A stretch of DNA of 64,000 bases from CAVRUZ01 sp963724495 (GTDB lineage Bacteria > Actinomycetota > Actinomycetes > Propionibacteriales > DAIQRJ01), in contig CAVRUZ010000006.1 in the NCBI GenBank assembly GCA_963724495.1, positions 434,001 to 498,000 of the forward strand, in the 5' to 3' direction. The notes under the pieces were generated by a model. It saw only the letters and a list, made by a program, of their open reading frames with translations. It did no database searches and had not been told where the DNA came from. Below are positions 1-7,579 of the stretch, one piece after another; the stretch's first letter is position 1, and every line of letters starts with the position of its first letter. The translations under genes and the position numbers were made by a program.

Positions 1-54
1 CGCGGCCTTGATCGATGTGCCGCCCACGTCGACGCCCACCACATAGCCGGTCAT
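1..54 (-). CDS. ROK-family sugar kinase / glucokinase, N-terminal fragment
   Basis: Only the first 18 codons lie in the window; the gene continues past the left edge. The minus-strand reading from an ATG at 54 gives MTGYVVGVDVGGTSIKAA. The VGVDVGGTSIKA stretch is the phosphate-1 loop that opens ROK-family kinases and glucokinases, which phosphorylate hexoses with ATP or polyphosphate. It is divergent from the kinase gene starting at 114, so the 59-bp gap should hold promoters for both. Other members of the ASKHA fold start in a similar way, so the family is likely but the substrate is unknown. Confidence 0.6.
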   Translation of the reverse strand, partial: MTGYVVGVDVGGTSIKAA

Positions 55-113
55 GGGCACAGCCTGCCCGGGAGGATGGTCGGCTGTCGGCCCGCCCTGG
101 TTGGGTTCCGCAC

Positions 114-983
114 ATGGACGACCTCGCCACGAGGGGCCTTCTCGCTCTCGGTCGTCGCCCCACGGATGCGGTCGAGAGGCTGGCCGGTGACTCCGGATCG
201 GCAGTGTTCCGGCTGGGCGACGGGGCGGATGCCTACGTCCTCAAGGTGACGGCGGGCGCCCGGGCGGATGCCCGCCGCGAGCTCAGCTTCTACCAGGAGC
301 TCGCCGATGCGGTGCCGGTCCGGACGCCACGTTTCGTCGAGGGACTGGGTACCGACGAACTCACCGTGCTGATGGTGACCGCGGCCGAGCCCGGATCACC
401 GGCCAGGGAATGGGACCTGGCGCGCTGGCTCGACATCGCGGGCCAGCTCGGGTCGCTGCACCGGACGCTCGACCGCGCTGGGCTGGAGGCCCATCACTGG
501 CTGCAGGCCGAGCGACCCGAGACCGATGTCGCCCCCGCCGAACGTGTCTCGCTGTGGAGCCGGAGCTCGCTCGCGCCGGTCGTGCTGCCGCTGCTTGCCG
601 ACCTCGGGCGACTTCACGCATCGCTGCAACGACTTCCTGCCTGCCTCGTGCACGGTGACTGTCATGCGCAGAACCTGCTCAGGGATGCCGACGACAATGT
701 GGTCTGGGCGGACTGGGCCGAAGTGGGTGTGGGACGCGGGCCGGAGGAGCTGGCGATCCTGTGGCAGCGAGCGGAGTTCGACGGTGCCACCGTTCCGCGG
801 GAGGCGATGGTCGACGCGTATGCCCTGGCGCGGGGCCTCGAAGTCGACGAGCTGTTGTGGGATGCGATCAGGTCGGCGGAGCTGCTCATGGTGCTGCTCG
901 GCTGGCCGGGCTTCCTGATCGAGCAGCCCAGCCACGGACGCGACGCGCTGTTCGGTCACTTCGAGCTGCTGGCGAACGGCTGA
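114..983 (+). CDS. Aminoglycoside phosphotransferase (APH)-family kinase-like protein
   Basis: A 289-residue soluble protein with the APH/choline-kinase fold. The catalytic loop HGDCHAQN begins at about residue 180, followed by VVWADWAEVG in the position of the Mg-binding DFG-type segment. An N-terminal nucleotide-binding lobe (AYVLKVTAG, with the probable ATP-contacting Lys) starts near residue 40. I chose the ATG at 114 because the open frame upstream runs back into the divergent kinase and carries no family-like sequence. APH-like proteins in actinomycetes act on many small molecules; nothing here shows that this is an antibiotic-resistance enzyme. It ends 46 bp before the trpS leader. Confidence 0.75.
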   Translation: MDDLATRGLLALGRRPTDAVERLAGDSGSAVFRLGDGADAYVLKVTAGARADARRELSFYQELADAVPVRTPRFVEGLGTDELTVLMVTAAEPGSPAREWDLARWLDIAGQLGSLHRTLDRAGLEAHHWLQAERPETDVAPAERVSLWSRSSLAPVVLPLLADLGRLHASLQRLPACLVHGDCHAQNLLRDADDNVVWADWAEVGVGRGPEELAILWQRAEFDGATVPREAMVDAYALARGLEVDELLWDAIRSAELLMVLLGWPGFLIEQPSHGRDALFGHFELLANG

Positions 984-1016
984 AGCGCGAGGCGTGCCCG
1001 CCCAGCGCCGGACGCG

Positions 1017-1022
1017 TATCGT
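1017..1022 (+). promoter_or_regulatory. Possible -10 element of the trpS transcript
   Basis: TATCGT lies 7 bp before the GTG of the trpS leader peptide. No Shine-Dalgarno sequence is seen close to that GTG, so the leader could be translated from a leaderless mRNA starting at about 1029-1030. No convincing -35 hexamer is visible 17 bp upstream, so this is tentative. Confidence 0.3.
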
Positions 1023-1029
1023 TGCGCGC

Positions 1030-1083
1030 GTGATCACTCCCTTCGCGCCGCAGATCTGCACCGCGTGGTGGCCCGCCTCCTAG
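1030..1083 (+). CDS. trpS leader peptide (Trp-Trp sensor)
   Basis: A 17-residue reading frame from GTG at 1030 to TAG at 1081-1083 reads MITPFAPQICTAWWPAS. It has two adjacent TGG codons at 1066-1071, near its end. Tandem Trp codons in so short a peptide, just before competing hairpins and a Trp-tRNA synthetase gene, are the hallmark of ribosome-mediated attenuation. The ribosome would stall on the TGG pair when charged tRNA-Trp is scarce. The peptide itself probably has no function. It is too short for standard gene callers. Confidence 0.85.
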   Translation: MITPFAPQICTAWWPAS

Positions 1084-1140
1084 GCGGCCCACCTCGATCA
1101 CACCTACCCACAGCCGCCGGTAACCGGCGGCTGCTGTCGT
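1065..1140 (+). promoter_or_regulatory. Trp attenuator: competing pause, antiterminator and terminator hairpins
   Basis: Four segments are visible. Segment 1 (about 1067-1077, over the Trp codons) pairs with segment 2 (1083-1093, starting GGCGGC) with one mismatch across a short loop containing the leader stop. Segment 2 GGCGGC (1083-1088) can instead pair with segment 3 GCCGCC (1113-1118). Segment 3 is also the left arm of the terminator stem that ends at 1133. Segments 1:2 and 3:4 can form together, but 2:3 excludes both. A ribosome stalled at the Trp codons would cover segment 1 and favour the antiterminator 2:3. In Streptomyces coelicolor an auxiliary trpS gene is controlled by this type of mechanism; its use here is inferred from the sequence. 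Confidence 0.85.
1111..1140 (+). terminator. Attenuator terminator hairpin before trpS
   Basis: A perfect 10-bp stem, CAGCCGCCGG (1111-1120) and CCGGCGGCTG (1124-1133), encloses only TAA. It is followed by a weak pyrimidine tract (CTGTCGTTCTCC). The very strong stem with a poor T-run is typical of high-GC actinomycete terminators. It is the default structure when the leader peptide is translated to its end. Confidence 0.8.
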
Positions 1141-1195
1141 TCTCCACCAGGGAGACACGCCACCGGTCCGGCCTCCTCCCGAAGGCGACACGACC

Positions 1196-2212
1196 ATGAC
1201 CAGCACTGTCACGACCACTGAGCGCATCGTGCTCTCCGGCGTCAAGCCAACCGGGCGGCTGACGCTCGGGAACTATCTCGGCGCTCTACGGCGCTTCGCC
1301 GAACCACGGCCAGACGGGGAACTGTCCCTGTTCCCGATCGTGGACCTGCACGCGCTGACGGTGCCGCACGACCCTGCACGACTGAGGGCGCTGAGCCGCG
1401 AGACGGCCCTGCTGTACCTCGCAGCCGGCATCGACCCGAACCAAGCCGTCATCTTCAAGCAGAGCGACGTTCCTGCTCACACCGAACTTGGCTATCTCCT
1501 CGAATGCGTAGCGCACACAGGTGAACTGAGTCGGATGATCCAGTTCAAGGAGAAGGGACGCAACGACCCCAGCACTCGAGCGTCGTTGTTCACCTATCCC
1601 GTGCTGATGGCAGCAGACATCCTGTTGTACGGAGCAACGCACGTGCCTGTTGGCGATGACCAGTCGCAGCACCTGGAACTCACGCGAGATCTCGCGCGAC
1701 GCTTCAACGCCACGTACGGAGACACACTCGTCGTGCCGGACGGAGTGCAACCCGGCGTGGCCGCACGGGTGATGAGCCTGACCGATCCCCTTGCCAAGAT
1801 GAGCAAGGACTCCCCTGACGAAGATCCCGGTGTCATCCGCATGCTCGACTCACCGGACGTGATCGCGGCGAAGATCCGGCGGGCCGTCACCGATGCCGAG
1901 CCGGGTATCACGTATGCGCCGGCGGAGCGGCCGGGGGTCTCGAATCTGGTGGAGATCCTGAGTGCCTGCACGGGAATCACCGATGACTGCGGAATGCGCA
2001 GACTGGCAATGACGTTCACCGGCAGCGCCGCGCTGAAGAGGTCCACGACCGAAGCGGTGGTGGACACGCTGGCTCCGGTGCGCCGCCGCTTCGACGAGTT
2101 GGCCCGCGACGACGTTTACCTCGCCGGCGTGCTCGACGAGGGCGCTGAACGGGCTGCAGCGATCGCTGCGCCGACGCTCCACCGGGTGAGGTCGGCGATG
2201 GGCATCGACTGA
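1196..2212 (+). CDS. trpS: Tryptophanyl-tRNA synthetase
   Basis: Class I aminoacyl-tRNA synthetase that charges tRNA-Trp; 338 residues, the normal bacterial length. The HIGH-type motif appears as PTGRLTLGNYLGAL (residues 18-31) and the KMSKS loop as KMSKD (201-205). The IVDLHALT segment keeps a His at residue 52, where the Bacillus enzyme has the His linked to indolmycin sensitivity. The ATG at 1196 has GAAGG about 10 bp upstream. The Trp attenuator upstream means expression should rise when charged tRNA-Trp is low. Actinomycetes may carry a second, constitutive trpS elsewhere; whether this one is the only copy cannot be told from the window. Confidence 0.96.
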   Translation: MTSTVTTTERIVLSGVKPTGRLTLGNYLGALRRFAEPRPDGELSLFPIVDLHALTVPHDPARLRALSRETALLYLAAGIDPNQAVIFKQSDVPAHTELGYLLECVAHTGELSRMIQFKEKGRNDPSTRASLFTYPVLMAADILLYGATHVPVGDDQSQHLELTRDLARRFNATYGDTLVVPDGVQPGVAARVMSLTDPLAKMSKDSPDEDPGVIRMLDSPDVIAAKIRRAVTDAEPGITYAPAERPGVSNLVEILSACTGITDDCGMRRLAMTFTGSAALKRSTTEAVVDTLAPVRRRFDELARDDVYLAGVLDEGAERAAAIAAPTLHRVRSAMGID

Positions 2213-2232
2213 GCATCCCTATGCTCGCTGTT

Positions 2233-2796
2233 GTGGCAAGGCTCATCTACTCGGCCATCTCGTCGCTCGACGGGTACGTGGCTGACGCCGACGGGAACTT
2301 CGACTGGGCCGCCCCGGACGAAGAGGTGCACGCATTCGTCAACGACCTGGAGCGCGAGATCGGCACCGCCTTGTGCGGCCGCAAGATGTACGAGGTCATG
2401 GTCGCCTGGGAGCATCCGGAGACCTTCGCCGACGAGCATCCGGTGACGCAGGACTTCGCGCGGATCTGGAAGGCGACGGACAAGGTCGTGTTCTCGACGA
2501 CCCTCGATGAGGTGTCGAGCGAGCGCACGCGGCTCGAGCGGAGCTTCGACGCCGATGCGATCCGCCGGCTGAAGGCCGACTCGACCCGCGACATCAGCGT
2601 GGGCGGACCACACCTCGCCGCGCACGCGTTGCGAGCAGGACTCGTCGACGAATGCCACCTGTTCCTGTGTCCGGTCGTGGTGGGCGGCGGGACCGCCTCC
2701 CTGCCCGACGGTGTGCGCCTGTCGCTGGACCTTGTGCACGAACGCCGGTTCGCCAGTGGCTTCGTCCACCTGCACTACCGCGTCAACGGGGAATGA
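2233..2796 (+). CDS. Dihydrofolate reductase / RibD C-terminal family protein
   Basis: About 187 residues, with the YyaP/RibD-C pattern: LIYSAISSLDGYVAD at the N-terminus, ALCGRKMYEVM (about residue 45), DISVGGPHLAAHAL (about 120) and a terminal reductase strand. Such proteins bind NADPH, but physiological substrates are mostly unknown; it is unlikely to be the main DHFR. I prefer GTG 2233 because ARLIYS is the usual start of the family; an in-frame ATG at 2221 is the alternative. It follows trpS by about 20 bp and its TGA overlaps the next ATG (ATGA), which suggests co-transcription with trpS. Confidence 0.75.
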   Translation: MARLIYSAISSLDGYVADADGNFDWAAPDEEVHAFVNDLEREIGTALCGRKMYEVMVAWEHPETFADEHPVTQDFARIWKATDKVVFSTTLDEVSSERTRLERSFDADAIRRLKADSTRDISVGGPHLAAHALRAGLVDECHLFLCPVVVGGGTASLPDGVRLSLDLVHERRFASGFVHLHYRVNGE

Positions 2797-3564
2797 CTCG
2801 CTCCGGTCCGCCCAGGGCCGGCCCATTCGCGGCGTCCGGCACCTTCGTTGCGATGGCCCACAGAGGTGCGCATCTCCAAGCCTTGGAGAACAGCCTCGCG
2901 TCGATCGAGGCAGCGCGCGGCCTGGGCTACTCGTACGTAGAGACCGACGTCCGGACTACGGCAGACGGGCAGGTCGTCTTGTTTCATGATCGACACACTC
3001 GTCGCGTCCTCGGCGGCGATGTCGCCGTATCTGCTGCCACGTATGCCGACCTGGCGGACCTGAGCGGCGTTCCACAGATGGTTCCGACTCTGGACTCCGC
3101 GCTGACCGCGTTCCCCAACATGCGCTTCAACATCGATGTGAAGGACATGGGAGCCGCGAGGTTGATCGGGAGCCTTGTTGGTCAGGATGGCCGCAGTGCT
3201 CGAGTGTGTCTTGCCTCCTTTTCGCTTCGGCGGATGCGAGTGGCTCGAGAGGCACTTCGGCACTGCGGACGTCTGGTACTCGGCCACTCCGGTCGAGGCT
3301 GTGGCTTTCTTGGCGTTCGGATGGTTTCCACGAATTCGGATGCCTTTCCATGTCCTCCAACTGCCGTACGGCGTTGCTGGATTACGCCTTCTGCGGCCAT
3401 GGATGGTGAGACGGGCGCACAGGGCAGGCATCCATGTGCACGTGTGGACCGTCAACAAGGAGCGCGAGATGCGGTCGGCGCTCCAGCTGGGTGTCGATGG
3501 GATCATCACCGACCAGCCCGAGATCCTCAGATCAGTTCTTGAGGAGGTTGGGCGCTGGGAGTGA
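2793..3564 (+). pseudogene. Glycerophosphodiester phosphodiesterase, frameshifted
   Basis: The first part reads in one frame from ATG 2793: MAHRGAHLQALENSLAS, VETDVRTTADGQVVLFHD (the HRG and E-x-D metal-binding signature) and RFNIDVKD. Similarity then continues one base out of frame, from about 3250, through VWYSATPVEAVAF, VHVWTVNKE and LGVDGIITDQP to the stop at 3562-3564. The crossover lies between about 3241 and 3275. Rejoined, the protein would be about 257 residues, normal for the family that cleaves deacylated phospholipids to glycerol-3-phosphate. Either the gene is inactivated or the sequence has a one-base error. It is coupled to the DHFR-like gene by ATGA. Confidence 0.8.
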
Positions 3565-3566
3565 GC

Positions 3567-3604
3567 TTGTCCACAGGCCTCGGGCGCCACAGGGTTCGTC
3601 CACA
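3567..3604 (+). promoter_or_regulatory. Two DnaA-box-like 9-mers
   Basis: TTGTCCACA at 3567-3575 matches the actinomycete DnaA-box consensus, and TCGTCCACA at 3596-3604 differs at one position. They are direct repeats 29 bp apart in the gap before the HNH gene. Two isolated boxes do not make an origin; they may titrate DnaA, bind a regulator, or be chance in GC-rich DNA. Confidence 0.3.
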
Positions 3605-3618
3605 GGCTTGTTGCTGGC

Positions 3619-3648
3619 TTGAGGATTGTCAGTGGTCCTTCGTAGTGT
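3619..3648 (+). promoter_or_regulatory. Putative promoter of the DUF222-HNH gene
   Basis: TTGAGG (3619-3624) and TAGTGT (3643-3648) are separated by 18 bp. The expected start is at about 3655-3656, which coincides with the ATG at 3656. No ribosome-binding site precedes that ATG, so a leaderless transcript would fit. Confidence 0.4.
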
Positions 3649-3655
3649 CGTACAC

Positions 3656-5020
3656 ATGTTCGATACCTCGGTGGTCACCGCGCAGCCCGGGTCGTCGGTG
3701 CTGCCGTCGACCGCCGTCTTGGCGCAGCTATTGACCTCGCTGGTCACGCTGGACTTCGCCGAGGACGACCACGGTCGGATCGAACAGATCGCCTGGCTTG
3801 AGCGCATCAGCAACGCTGCGCACGGCACGCTGGCCGCGATCAGCGTGGAGTTCGCCGACAGTCAGGCAGCGGAGCGCCGACGCCTCGGCGTTGTGGAACA
3901 CCGCCAGGATCGCGGGGCAGCTGAGCAACTGTGCATGGCTCGCGGGGTATCACCGCGCCAGGCGGCCACCGACCTCGCGCTGGCCCGAGCGTGGCGCGAC
4001 CGGTTCCCCCGCGTCGGCGCCAAGCTGCGCGCCGGCGTCACCAGTGCCTGGGCTGCGCGGCTGGTCGTCGACGAGACCAGGCAACTCGACGACTCGACTG
4101 CCCGTGCGGTCGACGACCGGCTGGCGCCGGTCCTCGAGTCGTTGACCGCCGCTCAGGCCGGCAAGGCCGCCCGCTTCCATGCGCAGCACCTCGATCCGCA
4201 GGCCTATCTGGACCGGATCGCGAGAGCCGCCGACGACCGTCGGGTCAGCCTTCGACCGGCCCCCGACACCATGACCTGGTTGAGCGCTCTGCTGCCGGTG
4301 AAGGACGGTGTCGCGACCTGGGCCAGTCTCGACCGGGAAGCTCGCACGGCGCGCTCCGCAGGTGATCCGCGCACGCTGGACCAACTACGCGCCGACCTGC
4401 TCGTCGATCGAATGGCGGGCAAGGCTGCGAGCGAGCCTGGCATCGATCTTCAACTCACGTTGGGCGTCGACACCCTCCTGCACGACGGTGACACTCCTGC
4501 CGTCCTGCACGGATACGGCCCGGTTCCCGCTCCGTACGCCCGGATGCTCATCGGACAAGCCGCCGGCTCGGGCACGGATGGGCAGCAGGCAAAGGCGAAA
4601 GTGTGGTTGCGGCGGCTCTTCACCGATCCTGTCGATGGCAGCGTCGTCGACATCGACTCCCATCGGCGCCGCTTCGACGCCACCCTGCTGCGGTTCATCG
4701 ACGCTCGCGACCAGACCTGCCGGATGCCCGGCTGCGACGCCGCCATCGCCCACCACGACCACATCACCCGGCACGCCGACTCGGGACCTACCACCGCCGC
4801 AAATGCACAGGGAACGTGCGCCGCGTGGAACCAGCTCAAGGATGAGCCCGGCTGGCAGGTCGAGACGACATCGCCTGTGGGCAAGGGCAAACCGGCCACC
4901 AACCCCTCGATCTCGATCACGACGCCGACGAACCACACCTACAACTCCACGGCGCCGCCCGCACTCGGTCACGGGACACATCCGCCGCCGGAGAACCGCG
5001 ATGACTCCGATGCCGCCTGA
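3656..5020 (+). CDS. DUF222 domain HNH endonuclease (13E12-repeat type)
   Basis: A 454-residue member of the actinobacterial DUF222-HNH family, often present in many copies per genome. The helical DUF222 part spans roughly residues 40-330 (AERRRLGVVEHRQDRGAAE, ARGVSPRQAATDLALAR). The C-terminal HNH part has CRMPGCDAAIAHHDHITRHA, then GPTTAANAQGTC. Where most family members read CEACN before the final helix, this one reads CAAWN, so one Cys of the usual zinc pair is missing and nuclease activity is uncertain. The last 60 residues are a low-complexity Thr/Pro tail. The biological role of the family is not settled; some are linked to gene mobility. Confidence 0.85.
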   Translation: MFDTSVVTAQPGSSVLPSTAVLAQLLTSLVTLDFAEDDHGRIEQIAWLERISNAAHGTLAAISVEFADSQAAERRRLGVVEHRQDRGAAEQLCMARGVSPRQAATDLALARAWRDRFPRVGAKLRAGVTSAWAARLVVDETRQLDDSTARAVDDRLAPVLESLTAAQAGKAARFHAQHLDPQAYLDRIARAADDRRVSLRPAPDTMTWLSALLPVKDGVATWASLDREARTARSAGDPRTLDQLRADLLVDRMAGKAASEPGIDLQLTLGVDTLLHDGDTPAVLHGYGPVPAPYARMLIGQAAGSGTDGQQAKAKVWLRRLFTDPVDGSVVDIDSHRRRFDATLLRFIDARDQTCRMPGCDAAIAHHDHITRHADSGPTTAANAQGTCAAWNQLKDEPGWQVETTSPVGKGKPATNPSISITTPTNHTYNSTAPPALGHGTHPPPENRDDSDAA

Positions 5021-5033
5021 CGGCTCGGGTCGG

Positions 5034-5807
5034 TCAGTGCCCGTCGGTGCGACCGGTCGGCACGCTGATCGCGTCCACCGGAGTGAGGGTGTGCTCGAAC
5101 GGGTGCTTGTCGGTGATCAACACCGGCTCGCCGGTCTGCTTGTCTGGGTAGCGCACGTCGTCGCGGTGGAACTGGACGGCGTACCCGACGCGCGGTTGGC
5201 CACTGGTGTTCGGCCCGGACCCGTGGATGGTCAGCCGCGAGAAGGCCACCGCGTCCCCTGCCCGCAGTCGCATCGGCACGAAGTCGGACTCGCTGATCCG
5301 GATGCGGCGATGACGATCGGGCGTCTGCTCCGACTCGCGGGTGCCGTCGAGATGCGAGCGCGGCACGAGTTGCAGACAGCCGTTGCGCGGCGACATGTCG
5401 CAGAGGGCGAACCAGATGTTGATGCCCGGGCCGTCGAATCGCGTGTAGTTGTTGTCCTGGTGGAAGTGGAACCTTCCGCCCTGCGGGCCCTTGACCGCAG
5501 TGAACGGCAGGTACAGCGACGACGGACCTTCCATGAGCAACGTGGCCAAGTCGTTCAGCCGACTGTCGTGGACGAGCCGGTCCAGCGGTCCGCCGGCCAG
5601 GTATTCCGAACTCTGCAACAGCTTCGACTGCTCCCACCCGCCGATGGCCGCCATCGTTGCCATCACTTCGTCATGGAGCTGGGCAGTGACGTCCGGAGCG
5701 AGAAGCTGCGGCAACGGCAGGTAGCCCTCGCGCCGGTAGAACTCCAGCTCGCCTTCGGTCAGGTCGGGGAAGTCGACGATCTGCGCCGTCGCTGCCGGCA
5801 CGGCCAT
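5034..5807 (-). CDS. Phytanoyl-CoA dioxygenase (PhyH) family Fe(II)/2-oxoglutarate oxygenase
   Basis: A 257-residue double-stranded beta-helix oxygenase. The facial-triad start is FHFHQDNNYTRF (His-x-Asp), the distal His is in LTIHGSGPN, and the 2-oxoglutarate Arg is in GQPRVGYAVQF. Such enzymes hydroxylate small molecules with O2 and 2-oxoglutarate. I chose ATG 5807 because GGAG lies 9 nt upstream; in-frame ATG 5816 and TTG 5822 are alternatives. It is the last gene of a minus-strand run with proC and proline dehydrogenase, starting 29 nt after the proC stop. The substrate is unknown, though the setting suggests a proline- or sugar-related compound. Confidence 0.8.
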   Translation of the reverse strand: MAVPAATAQIVDFPDLTEGELEFYRREGYLPLPQLLAPDVTAQLHDEVMATMAAIGGWEQSKLLQSSEYLAGGPLDRLVHDSRLNDLATLLMEGPSSLYLPFTAVKGPQGGRFHFHQDNNYTRFDGPGINIWFALCDMSPRNGCLQLVPRSHLDGTRESEQTPDRHRRIRISESDFVPMRLRAGDAVAFSRLTIHGSGPNTSGQPRVGYAVQFHRDDVRYPDKQTGEPVLITDKHPFEHTLTPVDAISVPTGRTDGH

Positions 5808-5836
5808 GGCTTGCATCTCCAATCAGTAAAGGGAAG

Positions 5837-6634
5837 TCAGCTGCCCGCGAGTTCGCGACTGCGGTCACGGGCGGCCTCGAGCGCGCTGAGGAAGGCAGCG
5901 CGAACCTTGTGGTCCTCCAGCTCGCGGATCGCCGCGGCAGTGGTGCCGGCGGGCGACGTGACCTGCTCCCGCAGGACAGTCGGGTGCTCACCGGTCTCGG
6001 CCAGCAGCTTCGCCGAGCCCACGACGGTCTGGATCACCAGCTCCGAGGCGGTTGCCCGCGGCAGCCCGAGGTGGACACCGGCCTCGATCATCGCCTCGAC
6101 CACGAAGAACAGGTACGCAGGGCCGGAGCCCGAGACCGCGGTCACCGCGTCCTGCAACTTCTCCGGTACGCGGATCACCTTGCCGGTGGCCCGGAGCAGG
6201 TCCATCGCGTGCTCGATCTGTTCCTCGGTGCAGTGGGTGCCCGGCGACACCGCCGCCATGCCCGCGTCGACGAGGGCCGGAGTGTTGGGCATCACCCGCA
6301 CCACCGGGACGCCGTCGGCCAGCCGCGACTCGATCACGGCCGAGGTGATGCCGGCCGCCAGCGACACCACCAACTGGTCGGACGTCACCGACGGGCCGAT
6401 CTCCGCCAGTAGGGCAGACATGTCCTGTGGCTTGACCACCAGCACCAGGGTGTCAGCACGCTGAGCCGCCTCGGCGCTCGACGTGGCTTCCACTCCGTAC
6501 CGCTCGGTCAGTTCCTCACGTCGCTCCTGGCGACGGTGCGCCACCAGCAGCTCGCCCGGCGGCCGGCCCGACCGGATCAACCCCGACAGCAGGGTCTCGC
6601 CCATCACCCCGCCGCCGAGGATCGCGATCGTCAT
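5837..6634 (-). CDS. proC: Pyrroline-5-carboxylate reductase
   Basis: Catalyses the last step of proline synthesis, NAD(P)H-dependent reduction of pyrroline-5-carboxylate. 265 residues, usual length. The N-terminal Rossmann motif is MTIAILGGGVMGETLLSGL, followed by VKPQDMSALL. The C-terminal dimerisation part has the family signature around TSPAGTTAAAIRELE. The gene starts 10 nt after the stop of proline dehydrogenase, so the biosynthetic enzyme and the first catabolic enzyme are transcribed together. An arrangement of proC near a sugar phosphate isomerase is common in actinobacteria. Confidence 0.95.
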   Translation of the reverse strand: MTIAILGGGVMGETLLSGLIRSGRPPGELLVAHRRQERREELTERYGVEATSSAEAAQRADTLVLVVKPQDMSALLAEIGPSVTSDQLVVSLAAGITSAVIESRLADGVPVVRVMPNTPALVDAGMAAVSPGTHCTEEQIEHAMDLLRATGKVIRVPEKLQDAVTAVSGSGPAYLFFVVEAMIEAGVHLGLPRATASELVIQTVVGSAKLLAETGEHPTVLREQVTSPAGTTAAAIRELEDHKVRAAFLSALEAARDRSRELAGS

Positions 6635-6644
6635 CTGTGAGTCC

Positions 6645-7574
6645 CTACTTCTTCGTGGTCAGCGAGCGCAGGAACAGGGCGGCATTCGCAGGCTTCTCGG
6701 CCATCCGACGCATCAGGTAGCCGTACCACGCGTCGCCGTACGGGACGTACACGCGCACGGTGCTGCCGGCACGCGCCAGGCGGCGCTGCTCGTCAGGACG
6801 AACGCCGAACAGCATCTGGTACTCCATCGTCTGCGGTCGGCGGTCGTAGCGGTCGCACAGGGCACCCGCGATCTCGATCAACCGTGGGTCGTGGGTGGCC
6901 AGCATCGGATACCCGTCACCCGCAAGGAGGACCTTCATGCACCGCACGTAGGCACGGTCGACCTCCCGGCGCGACTCGAAGGCCACGTTGGCCGGCTCGG
7001 CGTAGGCGCCCTTGCACAGGCGGATCCGCGACCCTGCCTTGTTCAGGTCGCGGCAGTCGGCCTCGGTACGGCGCAACTGCGACTGCAGGACCGCCCCCAC
7101 ATCGGGATGGTCCCGACGGAGTTCGTACACGATCCCGAGCGTGGACTCGATGGTCGTGTGGTCCTCCATGTCGACCGTGACCGTGGTGCCCGCCTGCTTG
7201 GCCGCCTCGACCACCTGACGGGCGTTGCCGAGCGCGAGCTCGTCACCGTCGGTTCCGAGCGCCTGGCCGAATGCCGAGAGCTTGATCGACACCTCCACCT
7301 CCGAACCGAACCCCGCGTCCGCACAGGTCGCGAGCAGGTCGACATAGGTGGCGGTGTTGGCGGTGGCCTCGTCCTCGTCCTTGCAGTGCTCGCCGAGGTA
7401 GTCGACCGTGACCGACAGTCCGTCGGCGCGAAGCCCGCGGATGGCCCTGAGCACGTCGGACACCGACTCGCCGGCGACGAAACGGCGCACCACTCCGGCG
7501 GTGACCGGCAGCCGGGTGACGACCCGCTTCACCGTGTCGCCGGCGGCGACCGAGAGCAGGGCGTCACGCAGCAC
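6645..7574 (-). CDS. Proline dehydrogenase
   Basis: FAD-dependent oxidation of proline to pyrroline-5-carboxylate, feeding electrons to the membrane. 309 residues, the size of the short monofunctional bacterial enzymes. The TIM-barrel motifs are SIKLSAFGQALG, VDMEDHT, LQSQLRRTEAD, RIRLCKGAYAEP and YVPYGDAWYGYLMRRMAEKP; the RRMAE stretch carries the substrate-binding arginines. The frame is open far upstream, but family similarity begins at VLRDALLSVAAGD, so I use the GTG at 7574, 5 nt after the stop of the upstream isomerase gene. Confidence 0.93.
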   Translation of the reverse strand: MLRDALLSVAAGDTVKRVVTRLPVTAGVVRRFVAGESVSDVLRAIRGLRADGLSVTVDYLGEHCKDEDEATANTATYVDLLATCADAGFGSEVEVSIKLSAFGQALGTDGDELALGNARQVVEAAKQAGTTVTVDMEDHTTIESTLGIVYELRRDHPDVGAVLQSQLRRTEADCRDLNKAGSRIRLCKGAYAEPANVAFESRREVDRAYVRCMKVLLAGDGYPMLATHDPRLIEIAGALCDRYDRRPQTMEYQMLFGVRPDEQRRLARAGSTVRVYVPYGDAWYGYLMRRMAEKPANAALFLRSLTTKK

Positions 7575-7579
7575 GGCGG

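Noticed and set aside
114..983. Aminoglycoside resistance gene
   Set aside because: Only the general APH fold is visible; nothing ties it to a known resistance subclass.
3656..5020. Mobile element or intron around the DUF222-HNH gene
   Set aside because: No flanking repeats, intron structure or integrase are present; the family is widespread as single genes.
4308..6464. 718-codon plus-strand open frame
   Set aside because: It crosses the HNH gene out of frame and then runs antisense to PhyH and proC; no motifs.
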